Positions 16,420 to 24,395 of a DNA stretch of 30,508 nt are shown piece after piece (position 1 is the stretch's first letter; every line of letters begins with the position of its first letter). The position numbers and the translations under genes were made by a program. The notes below the pieces were generated by a model, which was given only the letters and a program-made list of their open reading frames with translations, had not been told where the DNA came from and made no database searches. The stretch spans positions 1 through 30,508 of the forward strand of contig JAEWBT010000049.1 in assembly GCA_023391015.1 (NCBI GenBank). Direction: 5' to 3'. The DNA is from Bacteroidota bacterium. Its GTDB lineage: Bacteria > Bacteroidota > Bacteroidia > Chitinophagales > Chitinophagaceae.

Positions 16420-17334
16420 ATGATGCTGCGCCGCGTTTTCCGGAATTTTTCATTTAATGTCTTTGCCGCCGCCCTGCTCTTAATCGTGCTGGGTGGGGCA
16501 TTTTTATTTTCGGCGGGCAGCAAGGCTGCCGACATTGACCCATTTGCCTGGACGCTGCTGGACGCAGGCCTGCCCGGCGACAAGGCTGCCGCCCTAACCG
16601 CCCGCCTGCTGGTGGGGCTGGAAGCAGGCGTTGGGATTTTGCTGCTGCTGCGCCTGGCCGTGCGAAGGCTGGCTTTGCCGCTTGCTGCATTTCTTTTAAT
16701 CGGCTTTTCCGGTTACCTGATTTATCTGCTCGTGGCGCAGGGCAACACCGGCGATTGTGGTTGCTTTGGCAGTATGCTACCCATGAAGCCCTTGCCGGCG
16801 CTGGTAAAAAATGCGTTTATGCTCCTGGGCATCTGGGTGCTGTACCGGCTGCGCGACTGGCGGGAGTGGACACCCAAAATGCTCCCCGGACTGGCGGCGC
16901 TCGTCTTACTGACCGCTCTACCGTTATTTATTTTACCGGTATCTACTCAAAAAGAACCACTCGCTTTGGCCACGCTTCACGACCAGCGCATCCACCTTTC
17001 TGAAGGCAAGCAAGTGGTGGCTTTCCTGAGTCTCGGCTGCCCGCACTGCCGCCACGCCGCCCGCGATTTCCAAAAATTCTTCGAAATCGACCCGAAATTG
17101 CCCCTCACCATGGTGCTTAACGGCCCGCCCGAAGCTACCGAGGATTTTTTCCGGGAGACCGGTGCGCAAAACGTGCCCACACTTTACGAACCGGATATGG
17201 ACGTATTCATCAACCTGGCGGGCCGCTACGTGCCGTCGGTGTATTATGTGAATAACGGGATCATCGAGCGGCGCGTGAGCTATAATACGCTCACACCGCA
17301 GGCCATTCGCCGGTGGGCCGGTTCGAAGCCGTAA
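16420..17334 (+). CDS. MauE/DoxX-like membrane redox domain fused to a thioredoxin-like domain
   Basis: The product is 304 residues from the ATG at 16420; earlier in-frame starts would overlap the divergent acyltransferase gene. Residues about 1-185 form a MauE-like membrane unit with four or five TM helices and a CxC pair (Cys113, Cys115, in NTGDCGCFGS). A further TM helix precedes a thioredoxin-like domain with a CPHC active site (Cys207, Cys210, in LGCPHCRHA) and a later NVPTLYEPD segment resembling the cis-Pro loop. The fusion suggests electron transfer through the membrane between the two Cys pairs, for disulfide formation or reduction of periplasmic proteins. Which direction and which client are unknown. 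It is followed by rluD with a promoter over its stop codon. Confidence 0.85.
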   Translation: MMLRRVFRNFSFNVFAAALLLIVLGGAFLFSAGSKAADIDPFAWTLLDAGLPGDKAAALTARLLVGLEAGVGILLLLRLAVRRLALPLAAFLLIGFSGYLIYLLVAQGNTGDCGCFGSMLPMKPLPALVKNAFMLLGIWVLYRLRDWREWTPKMLPGLAALVLLTALPLFILPVSTQKEPLALATLHDQRIHLSEGKQVVAFLSLGCPHCRHAARDFQKFFEIDPKLPLTMVLNGPPEATEDFFRETGAQNVPTLYEPDMDVFINLAGRYVPSVYYVNNGIIERRVSYNTLTPQAIRRWAGSKP

Positions 17335-17339
17335 TTTTG
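17332..17339 (+). promoter_or_regulatory. Bacteroidota -7 element, TAATTTTG, overlapping a stop codon
   Basis: TAATTTTG matches TAnnTTTG and its TAA is the stop codon of the MauE/thioredoxin-like gene. It lies 24 bases before the rluD-family ATG. The -33 region is poor, so the call is moderate. Confidence 0.5.
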
Positions 17340-17362
17340 CGCGCTACAAGAAAAAACAAACC

Positions 17363-18454
17363 ATGGCGCGCTACGCAGCAGATACCGAAGATTTTGAAGA
17401 GCCGGAAGAGTTAGAGGAAAGTAACGCGCCGGAACTGCGCGAGCGCCTGCGCCTCAAAGTAGATAAAGGGCAGGAATTACTTCGCATTGATAAATTTCTC
17501 CACAACCGCATCGAGGGGGCCACGCGCAACAAAATTCAGCAGGCCGTGGACGACGGGATGGTGCTGGTGAACGGTCAACCCGTAAAATCCAACTATAAGG
17601 TGCGGCCCGGCGACGATGTGCTGGTTTATGACACCCGCAAGCCCGAAAGCGCCGAAGTGATTGCCCAAGAAATGCCCCTGGACATTGTATTTGAGGACGA
17701 TCATTTGCTGGTGGTGAACAAGCCTGCCGGCATGGTGGTGCATCCCGGCTGCGGCAACTACGAAGGCACGCTCATCAACGGGCTGGCGTTTTACCTCGGT
17801 GCCGAAGCGCTGGACAGCGAAGATTTGCCCCGTGTGGGCCTCGTGCACCGGATTGATAAAGACACCAGCGGCCTGCTGCTCATTGCCAAAACGCCGGACG
17901 CGATGGTGAAGCTCGCTGCCCAGTTTAAGGCGCATACTGTGCACCGCCGCTACGTGGCGCTGGTGTGGGGGGACTTGAAAGAAGATACCGGAACCATCAA
18001 TGTGCCGGTAGGCCGCGACCTGCGTTTCCGGAAAATCATGGCTACATTTCCGGAAGGCGATTACGGGAAAGAGGCTATTACGCACTACACCGTTTTGCGC
18101 CGGTTTCATTACGTAACACTAGCCGAAATGCGCTTGGAAACGGGCCGGACGCATCAGATCCGCATCCACATGAAATCCATTGGTCATCCGCTTTTCAACG
18201 ATGCAACTTATGGCGGCGACCGGATTGTGAAGGGAACCGTTTTCAGCAAATACAAGCTTTTTGTGGAAAACTGTTTCGAAACCCTACCGCGACAAGCCTT
18301 GCACGCGCGCGAATTGGGCTTCCGGCATCCGGCCACGGGCGAAGAACTGTTCTTCGAAGCGCCTATGCCCGATGATTTCCGGCAAGTGCTGGAGCGCTGG
18401 GAAACCTACACGAGTGGCATGACGGCGCAATTGCGCAACAGCCTGAACGGGTAG
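17363..18454 (+). CDS. rluD: RluA/RluD-family 23S rRNA pseudouridine synthase
   Basis: This 363-residue cytosolic enzyme isomerises uridine to pseudouridine in large-subunit rRNA. An acidic N-terminal extension (about 1-30, EDFEEPEELEE) precedes an S4 RNA-binding domain at about 38-90 (LRIDKFLHNRIEGATRNKIQ, GMVLVNGQPVKSNYKVRPGD). The catalytic domain has the signature VHRIDKDTSGLLLIAKT with catalytic Asp at about 165, then RRYVALVWGD and the ETGRTHQIRIH motif. Length and domain order fit RluD rather than the shorter RluA or RluC branches, but assigning the exact target uridines needs phylogeny. The 100-odd terminal residues are the usual family tail. Confidence 0.9.
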   Translation: MARYAADTEDFEEPEELEESNAPELRERLRLKVDKGQELLRIDKFLHNRIEGATRNKIQQAVDDGMVLVNGQPVKSNYKVRPGDDVLVYDTRKPESAEVIAQEMPLDIVFEDDHLLVVNKPAGMVVHPGCGNYEGTLINGLAFYLGAEALDSEDLPRVGLVHRIDKDTSGLLLIAKTPDAMVKLAAQFKAHTVHRRYVALVWGDLKEDTGTINVPVGRDLRFRKIMATFPEGDYGKEAITHYTVLRRFHYVTLAEMRLETGRTHQIRIHMKSIGHPLFNDATYGGDRIVKGTVFSKYKLFVENCFETLPRQALHARELGFRHPATGEELFFEAPMPDDFRQVLERWETYTSGMTAQLRNSLNG

Positions 18455-18462
18455 GGGCTGCG

Positions 18463-18502
18463 CGTTGTTGGGAAAAGTGGATAAACGGTTTGCCCGACAA
18501 CG
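18463..18502. repeat. Hairpin downstream of rluD
   Basis: CGTTGTTGGG (18463-18472) pairs with CCCGACAACG (18493-18502), a 10-bp stem with one G-U pair and a 20-nt loop. It starts 9 bases after the rluD stop. No T run follows, so it is not a standard terminator. Confidence 0.55.
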
Positions 18503-18519
18503 AAGTGGATTATTAAACG

Positions 18520-18559
18520 CGTCTGAATAGGATACGAAAGTTCGTTTTCTATTCAGACG
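18520..18559. repeat. Long hairpin with 11-bp perfect arms
   Basis: CGTCTGAATAG (18520-18530) and CTATTCAGACG (18549-18559) are perfect complements. The interior adds ACGA/TCGT pairing, so the structure can extend almost to its centre. No T run follows. It lies in the 272-base gap between rluD and the histidine kinase, which holds no convincing gene. Confidence 0.65.
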
Positions 18560-18726
18560 AGTGTTTGGCTTTCTTGCCGGTTGGAGACTTGGGTGTTTCT
18601 ATTTATAGTTATTAAAAAGGCTTTGTGCCTTGCTGCCAAAGTGCGTTTCGATAAGGGGGCACCATTCCTTTGGCGCGGAATCCGCCGTAATTTCGGCGGC
18701 GCTTTCCCACGCGCCCTTTTTCTCTG

Positions 18727-21700
18727 ATGACCAGCAACCGGCTTATCAATACCCGCCTTTATATCGGCTCTGCACTTGCATTGCTGCTCACGCTTTTTAC
18801 CGGCGTTCTTTCGCACCGGGCCCTCGACCGCCAGATGGAGGATGGTGCCAACACGCGCCACACCTACCGGGTGCTGAACCGGATTCGCCAGATCGAAAAT
18901 ACCATCCTCCAAATGGCCAACAGCCGCGCCGCCTACCGGGCCACCCGCGACAAAAGCCACCTGGAAAGGTACTACGTTGCCGACCCGCAAATCCAAACCA
19001 TGATTGCGGAGGTGTCTACGCTTACCAACGACAACCCCACCCAGATTGCCAACGTGGCCAAGCTAAAGCAGGAAGCCGCTAACCTGCAAGGCTTTTGGAA
19101 TGTGCTGAACTCCGACTTGTCTTTCCGCTTCACCCTCGATGGCAACAACCTGATTACCCGCCAGGAAGCTACCCACATGGCCGCCGTCATCCGCGTGCTC
19201 GACATAATGGAACTGGCCGAGCAAAAGCTTTTGCAACAGCGCCTCGACAGTACCACTGCCGCCAACCGCAATGCAACCAATCAGGTGATTATCGGCACGT
19301 TGCTGACGATTTTGATTGTGGGCGTGATGGTGTGGCTGATGCTGCGCGAGCTGCGGCTGCGCCAGCAAAAAGAAACCGAAGTGGAAAAGAACATGACGGA
19401 AATCCAACGCATCCACGATATTTCGGAACATCAGAACTGGCTGTTGCAAGGCGCACAGGCGCTGAACACGGCCTTGCTGGAGATGGATAATCCGGAAGGA
19501 ACGGCCCGCAAAATCCTGCTGGCCTATACTGGCTATATGCGCCTGGCCGGAAGCGCCCTGCACCTGGCCAATGAAGAAGGCAAGCTCTCCCAGACGATAA
19601 CCGTTGGGATAGAAGGCGACGAAGAGGCCCGCTATCAGGGGTTGCAAATGGCGCAAATGGCTGTGGATACCGGAAAATCCCACTTCGTGAATGAAGTGCC
19701 CGCAAACTACTGGAAGCTGGCTTCCGGAACCGGCGAGACCGGGCCGGGCACCCTCGGCTTCTGGCCGGTTTATTTTGATGAAGATTTGATGGGCGTGCTG
19801 GAGATTGCCGTGTTCAACCAATTCCCGCAACGCAAAATAGACCTTATTGAATCCACCATACACGCGGTGGCTGCCGCTCTTTTTGGCGCTATGACGCGCG
19901 ACAAAGCGGCCCGCTTCCTGGAACAGATTCAGGCACAAAGTGAAGAACTGCTGAGTCAGCAGGAAGAACTGCGCCAGACCAACGAAGAGCTGACCAACCA
20001 AACTGAATCGCTGCAAGCCTCGGAAGAAGAGCTGCGCGTGCAGCAGGAAGAACTGCGCCAGATCAACGAAGAGCTGGGCGAGCGCAACCGCGCCGTGGAG
20101 ACCGCCCGCCTGGCGGTGATGGAAAAAGCGCGGGAACTGGAAGTTACGAGCCGCTACAAAAGCGAGTTCCTGGCCAACATGAGCCACGAGTTGCGCACCC
20201 CGCTCAACAGTGTGCTCATCCTGGCCAAGCTGCTTCAGGAAAACGGCGGCCACAACCTCACCGACAAACAGGTAGAGTATGCCGGCGTGATTCACAAATC
20301 CGGCACCGACCTGCTGGAATTGATTAACGACATTCTGGATCTTTCCAAAATTGAAGCCGGAAAAGTAGATTTCCTTTTTGAAGAAATCCCTGCCGAAAAC
20401 ATCCTGCGCGACATCCGGCCTTCTTTTGAAGTGATTGCAGAAGACAAAGGCATTTCCTTCTCCACGCATCTGGACGCCGAAGCAACTGCGCCTTTCAACA
20501 CCGACAAAGCCCGCCTGGAACAGATTCTGAAAAATCTGCTTTCCAATGCGTTTAAATTCACGCCTAAAGGCGGTACCGTTACGCTTACCGTTTCGCAACC
20601 CAAAGACAGCAATGGCAAGACCCTGACCGACCGGATTGCGTTCACCGTAAAAGATACCGGCATTGGCATTCCAGCCGACAAACACCGCGTGATTTTTGAA
20701 GCTTTTAAGCAGGCCGACGGCTCTACCAGTCGCAAATATGGCGGTACGGGCCTCGGCCTTTCTATCTCCCGCGAACTGGCACGCAAGCTGGGCGGCGATG
20801 TTTTCCTCGAAAGTGCACCCGGCGAAGGCAGCCGCTTCTCGGTGGTGTTGCCCGTGGCGGGTCCGGCAGGTAGTTTTCCGGAAATGCCGTTTACCTCGCC
20901 CAAAGACCTTGCGGCGCAGGCAGAGGCCGCCGGTGATGCGGTTCCGGAACAAGATCTGGTGGAAGACGACCGCAACGGCATTGCACCCGGCGATAAAGTC
21001 ATGCTGATTGTAGAAGACGACGTGCGCTTTGCAGCTATTGTGCGCGACTTTGCCCGCGAGCGCGGCTACAAAGCATTGGTAGCGATTCAGGGCGATGAAG
21101 GGCTGATGTATGCCCGCCGCTACCTGCCAACAGCTATCATTCTGGATATGCAACTGCCGGTGATTGACGGCTGGTCGCTGCTAAAAATCCTGAAAGATGA
21201 CAGCCAACTGCAAAAGATTCCGGTGCATATCATCTCGGCTGCTGATGATTCTTCGCTACACGTAAGCGGCGCCCTGGCGGCTGCCCGCAAGCCGGTGGAA
21301 AAAGAAGACCTGGAAGGTGCCTTTGAGGTTATTTCCAATCACCTGCGCAAGAGCCTGTCGCGGATTCTGGTGTATGGCCAGGGGCATCTGGAAGAAGCCC
21401 AGCTCCGGAAAATGCTGCGCAAAAGAGGCGAAAATGTTCAGGTGGAATATGAAAAAAGCCTTGACAAAGCAGTGGAAAGTCTGCAAAAAAGCCGTTACGA
21501 ATGCGTCATTGCCGATCTGGGGGATTGCATAACCCTGTGTCTGCCCGATCTGGAGCGACTACGCAAAGCTTCCAAAGACAGTTTGCTGCTCGCTTATCTA
21601 AACACGGATATTTCCATCAGCGACGAGCTGGCATTGAAGAAAACCGCCGATGTTATCATCCGCGAATCCCTGCAATCCAAAGAGCGGCTGCTGGATGAAC

Positions 21701-22155
21701 TGGAACTTTTCCACCACAAAATGCAGCAGGCTACCAAGCAGTCCGTAACGCCCACAGAGGCGCTGGCCAACGGCGTGGTGCTGGAGAACCGGAAAGTATT
21801 GCTGGTGGACGACGACATGCGTAATATCTTTTCACTAACCTCTTTGCTCGAAGGCGAGAAAATGGAAATTCTTACGGCTCTCGACGGCAGGGAAGCGTTG
21901 CAGGTGATGGCCGATCATCCCGATGTGGAATTGGTGTTGATGGATATCATGATGCCGGAAATGGACGGCTATGAAGCCACCCGCCGCCTGCGACTGGATA
22001 CCCGCTTTAAGAAACTGCCGATTATCGCCCTGACAGCGAAGGCTATGCTCGGCGACCGTGAGAAGTGTCTGGAAGCGGGCGCGTCCGATTATATTACCAA
22101 GCCGGTGGATGGGGCACGGCTTTTGTCCCTGATGCGGGTGTGGCTCGCCAAATAA
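18727..22155 (+). CDS. CHASE3-GAF hybrid sensor histidine kinase with three receiver-like domains
   Basis: This is a 1142-residue inner-membrane hybrid kinase. TM1 lies at about 8-30, a periplasmic CHASE3-like helical domain at about 30-180, TM2 at about 186-206 and a GAF domain at about 238-390. A Glu/Gln-rich coiled coil with repeats of QQEELRQ(T/I)NEEL runs from about 399 to 465. HisKA carries the phospho-His at 487 (NMSHELRTPLNS). HATPase_c has LLSNAFKFTP at about 604, DTGIGIP at about 644 and GGTGLGLSIS at about 673. REC1 has Asp807 (ILDMQLPVIDGW) and REC3 has Asp1073 (LMDIMMPEMDGYEA, then DYITKPVDG). The middle receiver-like domain (about 879-985) lacks the acidic pair (VYGQGHLEE) and the conserved Lys, so it is degenerate. 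It is the first gene of a four-gene operon with CheR, CheB and a response regulator. The stimulus is unknown. Confidence 0.93.
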   Translation: MTSNRLINTRLYIGSALALLLTLFTGVLSHRALDRQMEDGANTRHTYRVLNRIRQIENTILQMANSRAAYRATRDKSHLERYYVADPQIQTMIAEVSTLTNDNPTQIANVAKLKQEAANLQGFWNVLNSDLSFRFTLDGNNLITRQEATHMAAVIRVLDIMELAEQKLLQQRLDSTTAANRNATNQVIIGTLLTILIVGVMVWLMLRELRLRQQKETEVEKNMTEIQRIHDISEHQNWLLQGAQALNTALLEMDNPEGTARKILLAYTGYMRLAGSALHLANEEGKLSQTITVGIEGDEEARYQGLQMAQMAVDTGKSHFVNEVPANYWKLASGTGETGPGTLGFWPVYFDEDLMGVLEIAVFNQFPQRKIDLIESTIHAVAAALFGAMTRDKAARFLEQIQAQSEELLSQQEELRQTNEELTNQTESLQASEEELRVQQEELRQINEELGERNRAVETARLAVMEKARELEVTSRYKSEFLANMSHELRTPLNSVLILAKLLQENGGHNLTDKQVEYAGVIHKSGTDLLELINDILDLSKIEAGKVDFLFEEIPAENILRDIRPSFEVIAEDKGISFSTHLDAEATAPFNTDKARLEQILKNLLSNAFKFTPKGGTVTLTVSQPKDSNGKTLTDRIAFTVKDTGIGIPADKHRVIFEAFKQADGSTSRKYGGTGLGLSISRELARKLGGDVFLESAPGEGSRFSVVLPVAGPAGSFPEMPFTSPKDLAAQAEAAGDAVPEQDLVEDDRNGIAPGDKVMLIVEDDVRFAAIVRDFARERGYKALVAIQGDEGLMYARRYLPTAIILDMQLPVIDGWSLLKILKDDSQLQKIPVHIISAADDSSLHVSGALAAARKPVEKEDLEGAFEVISNHLRKSLSRILVYGQGHLEEAQLRKMLRKRGENVQVEYEKSLDKAVESLQKSRYECVIADLGDCITLCLPDLERLRKASKDSLLLAYLNTDISISDELALKKTADVIIRESLQSKERLLDELELFHHKMQQATKQSVTPTEALANGVVLENRKVLLVDDDMRNIFSLTSLLEGEKMEILTALDGREALQVMADHPDVELVLMDIMMPEMDGYEATRRLRLDTRFKKLPIIALTAKAMLGDREKCLEAGASDYITKPVDGARLLSLMRVWLAK

Positions 22156-22187
22156 AAAAATCAAAGTATTTGCCGCACCGCTGATAG

Positions 22188-23003
22188 ATGCCATTTTCGC
22201 AACCACAGGTTCAAGCATTTCTTCAACTCGTTAAGGATAGATGGGGATATGATTTCTCCGGCTATGCCGAAGCTTCGCTGGCGCGCCGGCTACGCCGCTG
22301 CGCCGAGCTGGCCCATACCCAGTCGCTTGAGAAGCTGGGGCAGCGCCTCATTTCCGACCCGCACGCTTTCGACTGGTTTCTGCAAAACTTTACGGTGAAC
22401 GTTACCGAAATGTTTCGCGATCCGGAGTTCTACCTCTACCTGCGCAAGGAGATTTTTCCGGTGCTGGAAACCTTTCCGCGCATCAACATCTGGCACGCGG
22501 GCTGCTCTACGGGAGAGGAGGTTTACTCAATGGCTATCCTGCTCCATGAAGCCGGCCTGCTGTCCCGGTGCCGCATCTATGCCACTGATATTAACCCGGC
22601 TAACCTGGAAAAAGCAAAGGCTGGCATCGTGCCGACCAACATGCTTAAAGAGTATATTCAAAATTACCGGTTGAGCGGTGGAGTAGAGGATTTTACACAG
22701 TATTATACGGCTTTGTATGGCAATGCTATCTTTCAAAAAGAGCTACGGGAGAAAATCACCTTTCTCCAACACAACCTGGCAGCCGACGGTGTTTTCAATG
22801 AATTTCAGTTGATTTTATGCCGGAACGTATTCATTTATTTTAAACGCCACTTGCAGGCACAAGTATTGAGTCTGTTTTCCGACAGTCTCAGTCCGCTGGG
22901 CTATCTGGCGTTGGGCACCAAAGAAGCCATTCTTTCTTCTAAGACGAAAGGCAATTTTGAAGTGGTGTCTCGTCCCATGAAGGTGTACCGTAAAATGAAT
23001 TAA
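22188..23003 (+). CDS. CheR-type protein-glutamate methyltransferase
   Basis: This 271-residue SAM-dependent enzyme methylates glutamate side chains of receptor-like signalling proteins. It has the N-terminal helical CheR domain (about 1-75; SLARRLRRCAELAH, TVNVTEMFRDPEFY) and the SAM-binding motif at about 100-115 (IWHAGCSTGEEVYSMAILL). These are followed by IYATDINPANLEKAKAGI and LILCRNVFIYF. There is no C-terminal TPR. It starts 32 bases after the kinase stop and is followed 5 bases later by a CheB methylesterase. No chemoreceptor or CheA/CheW is present in the window, so the substrate may be the kinase's own coiled-coil region; that is an inference. I leave the symbol empty because this is not the classical chemotaxis operon. 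Confidence 0.92.
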   Translation: MPFSQPQVQAFLQLVKDRWGYDFSGYAEASLARRLRRCAELAHTQSLEKLGQRLISDPHAFDWFLQNFTVNVTEMFRDPEFYLYLRKEIFPVLETFPRINIWHAGCSTGEEVYSMAILLHEAGLLSRCRIYATDINPANLEKAKAGIVPTNMLKEYIQNYRLSGGVEDFTQYYTALYGNAIFQKELREKITFLQHNLAADGVFNEFQLILCRNVFIYFKRHLQAQVLSLFSDSLSPLGYLALGTKEAILSSKTKGNFEVVSRPMKVYRKMN

Positions 23004-23008
23004 GTACA

Positions 23009-23590
23009 ATGGCCTTTTCATTTACCCAAAACAAGCTGGTAATCATTGGTGGGTCAGCCGGTTCTATGGATCCTGTGTTGAAGTTGCTAAGCGCTCTTCC
23101 GGCGCAGTTTGGAGCCGTTGTCTTGCTGGTGGTGCACCGGCAGCGCAACGTACCCAGCCGGTTGGATGAGCTGCTCACCATTCACACCAAAAGCCACATT
23201 ACAGAGCCTGAAGACAAAGAAGCGCTGGTGCCCGGCCATATCTACCTGGCACCGCAAAACTATCATTTACTCCTAGAAGCAGAAGGCAACTTCGCGCTGG
23301 AATACAGCGAGCCGGTATGTTTCAGCCGCCCCAGTATTGACGTAACCCTTCAAAGTGCCGCGCTCCTCAATGCGGATAAAAACCTACTGGCCATCCTGCT
23401 GAGCGGTGCCAACGCCGATGGAGCGGAAGGGCTTGCGGCGGTGCTGGCTGCTGGTGGAACGGCTTTAGTGCAGTCGCCGGAATCAGCCGAATTTCCGGCT
23501 ATGCCGGCAGCTGCGCTTGCTCGTAATCCTGCCATCAAACCCCTGCCCGTGGCCACAATTTCCGGAAAATTAACCAATTTTGTTCTCTAA
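23009..23590 (+). CDS. CheB-type protein-glutamate methylesterase, stand-alone catalytic domain
   Basis: This 193-residue product matches the CheB methylesterase domain without the usual N-terminal receiver. The catalytic triad is visible: Ser16 in IIGGSAGS, His43 in LLVVHRQRN, and Asp137 in LSGANADGAEG. VPGHIYLAPQNYHLL and FSRPSIDVTLQSAA are typical family segments. It removes methyl groups added by the upstream CheR. Activation by a built-in receiver is impossible, so control may come from the response regulator encoded 2 bases downstream. The start at 23009 fits the operon spacing. Confidence 0.92.
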   Translation: MAFSFTQNKLVIIGGSAGSMDPVLKLLSALPAQFGAVVLLVVHRQRNVPSRLDELLTIHTKSHITEPEDKEALVPGHIYLAPQNYHLLLEAEGNFALEYSEPVCFSRPSIDVTLQSAALLNADKNLLAILLSGANADGAEGLAAVLAAGGTALVQSPESAEFPAMPAAALARNPAIKPLPVATISGKLTNFVL

Positions 23591-23592
23591 GC

Positions 23593-23997
23593 ATGAAAAC
23601 ATCTCTACTCGGCAAAACCCTGCTTCTGGTGGACGACCGCCCCGAAAATTTATTGTCCCTCGAAGCTCTTTTGGAAGCAAGCGGTGCCACCTTACACAAG
23701 GCGTTTTCCGGAAATGAAGCCTTAAAATGGGTTTATACGGCATCCCGAAAGCCCGACTGTATTCTTCTGGATGTGCAAATGCCCCAAATGAGCGGTTATG
23801 AGGTGGCAACACTTTTAAAAGGATTATCGGCTACGGCTGCTATTCCGGTGGTATTTGTAACCGCTTCGGAGGCAGACAACACTGTGGTGGATCCAGAGTT
23901 CGCTGATGTGTTGAGCCAGCCGGTCTTTGTCCACAAACCGCTCACACAGCAGGCTGTTCTCGCAGCTCTCGAAAGGGCAGTACAGCAAAAAGCCTGA
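23593..23997 (+). CDS. Single-domain response regulator
   Basis: This 134-residue CheY-like receiver has no output domain. The acidic pair is Asp14-Asp15 (LLLVDDRPEN), the phospho-acceptor is Asp60 (CILLDVQMPQMSGYE), the conserved Thr is in VVFVTASEAD, and Lys is in VFVHKPLT. It starts 2 bases after the CheB stop and closes the kinase-CheR-CheB operon. It probably receives phosphate from the hybrid kinase and acts by protein contact, possibly on the receiver-less CheB. Its target is inferred. Confidence 0.92.
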   Translation: MKTSLLGKTLLLVDDRPENLLSLEALLEASGATLHKAFSGNEALKWVYTASRKPDCILLDVQMPQMSGYEVATLLKGLSATAAIPVVFVTASEADNTVVDPEFADVLSQPVFVHKPLTQQAVLAALERAVQQKA

Positions 23998-24020
23998 TGC
24001 TGTAGGAACAACGTCAGGCT
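23987..24020 (-). terminator. Intrinsic terminator of rpsT
   Basis: On the minus strand AGCCTGACG and CATCAGGCT form a 9-bp stem with one G-U pair, followed by a run of T (the A run at 23987-23991 on the plus strand). It lies just beyond the rpsT stop and overlaps the 3' end of the converging response regulator gene. It may act weakly on the plus strand as well. Confidence 0.75.
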
Positions 24021-24051
24021 TTAGGGGGAAAAAGGGTTTAGCAGCAGTGGC

Positions 24052-24309
24052 TTAGGCAGCCATTGCTTTGATACGCTTGGCGATACCGCTTTTCAGGTTA
24101 CCAGCTTTGTTTTTATGAATCACGTTACGCTTGGCCAGCTTGTCAATCATAGAAGAAACAGCAGGCAGGCCGGCTTCGGCTTCCGACTTACTGGTCAGCG
24201 CCAGCAGCTTGCGGATAGCATTACGAGTGGTTTTACCGTAGTAGCGGTTGCGCTCCCGGCGCTTGGTTGCCTGGCGAACGTCTTTTTTGGTTGCTTTATG
24301 ATTTGCCAT
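24052..24309 (-). CDS. rpsT: 30S ribosomal protein S20
   Basis: This 85-residue, very basic protein is of normal S20 length. It starts MANHKATKKDVRQATKRRER, and contains RNRYYGKTTRNAIRKLL and the conserved C-terminal segment IHKNKAGNLKSGIAKRI. S20 binds the 5' domain and helix 44 of 16S rRNA early in small-subunit assembly. It has its own promoter (24341-24371) and terminator, so it is a single-gene unit. Confidence 0.97.
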   Translation of the reverse strand: MANHKATKKDVRQATKRRERNRYYGKTTRNAIRKLLALTSKSEAEAGLPAVSSMIDKLAKRNVIHKNKAGNLKSGIAKRIKAMAA

Positions 24310-24340
24310 GAAATGGAACTATTCTGAAATCGGAGGAGCG

Positions 24341-24371
24341 CAAAAGTAAGAAAAGATTCTTTCGCTGCCAA
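24341..24371 (-). promoter_or_regulatory. Bacteroidota-type promoter of rpsT
   Basis: Reading the minus strand, TTG (plus 24369-24371), then exactly 20 bases, then TACTTTTG (plus 24341-24348) matches TTG-N17-23-TAnnTTTG. The element ends about 31 bases before the rpsT ATG. It is one of the two best promoters in the window, the other being at 5869-5899. Confidence 0.78.
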
Positions 24372-24395
24372 ATGAAATCCTTTTAGGAAAAGCTT

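Noticed and set aside
19063..21153. 696-codon minus-strand open frame
   Set aside because: It is antisense to the histidine kinase and its translation has no coherent domain; such frames are common opposite GC-rich genes.
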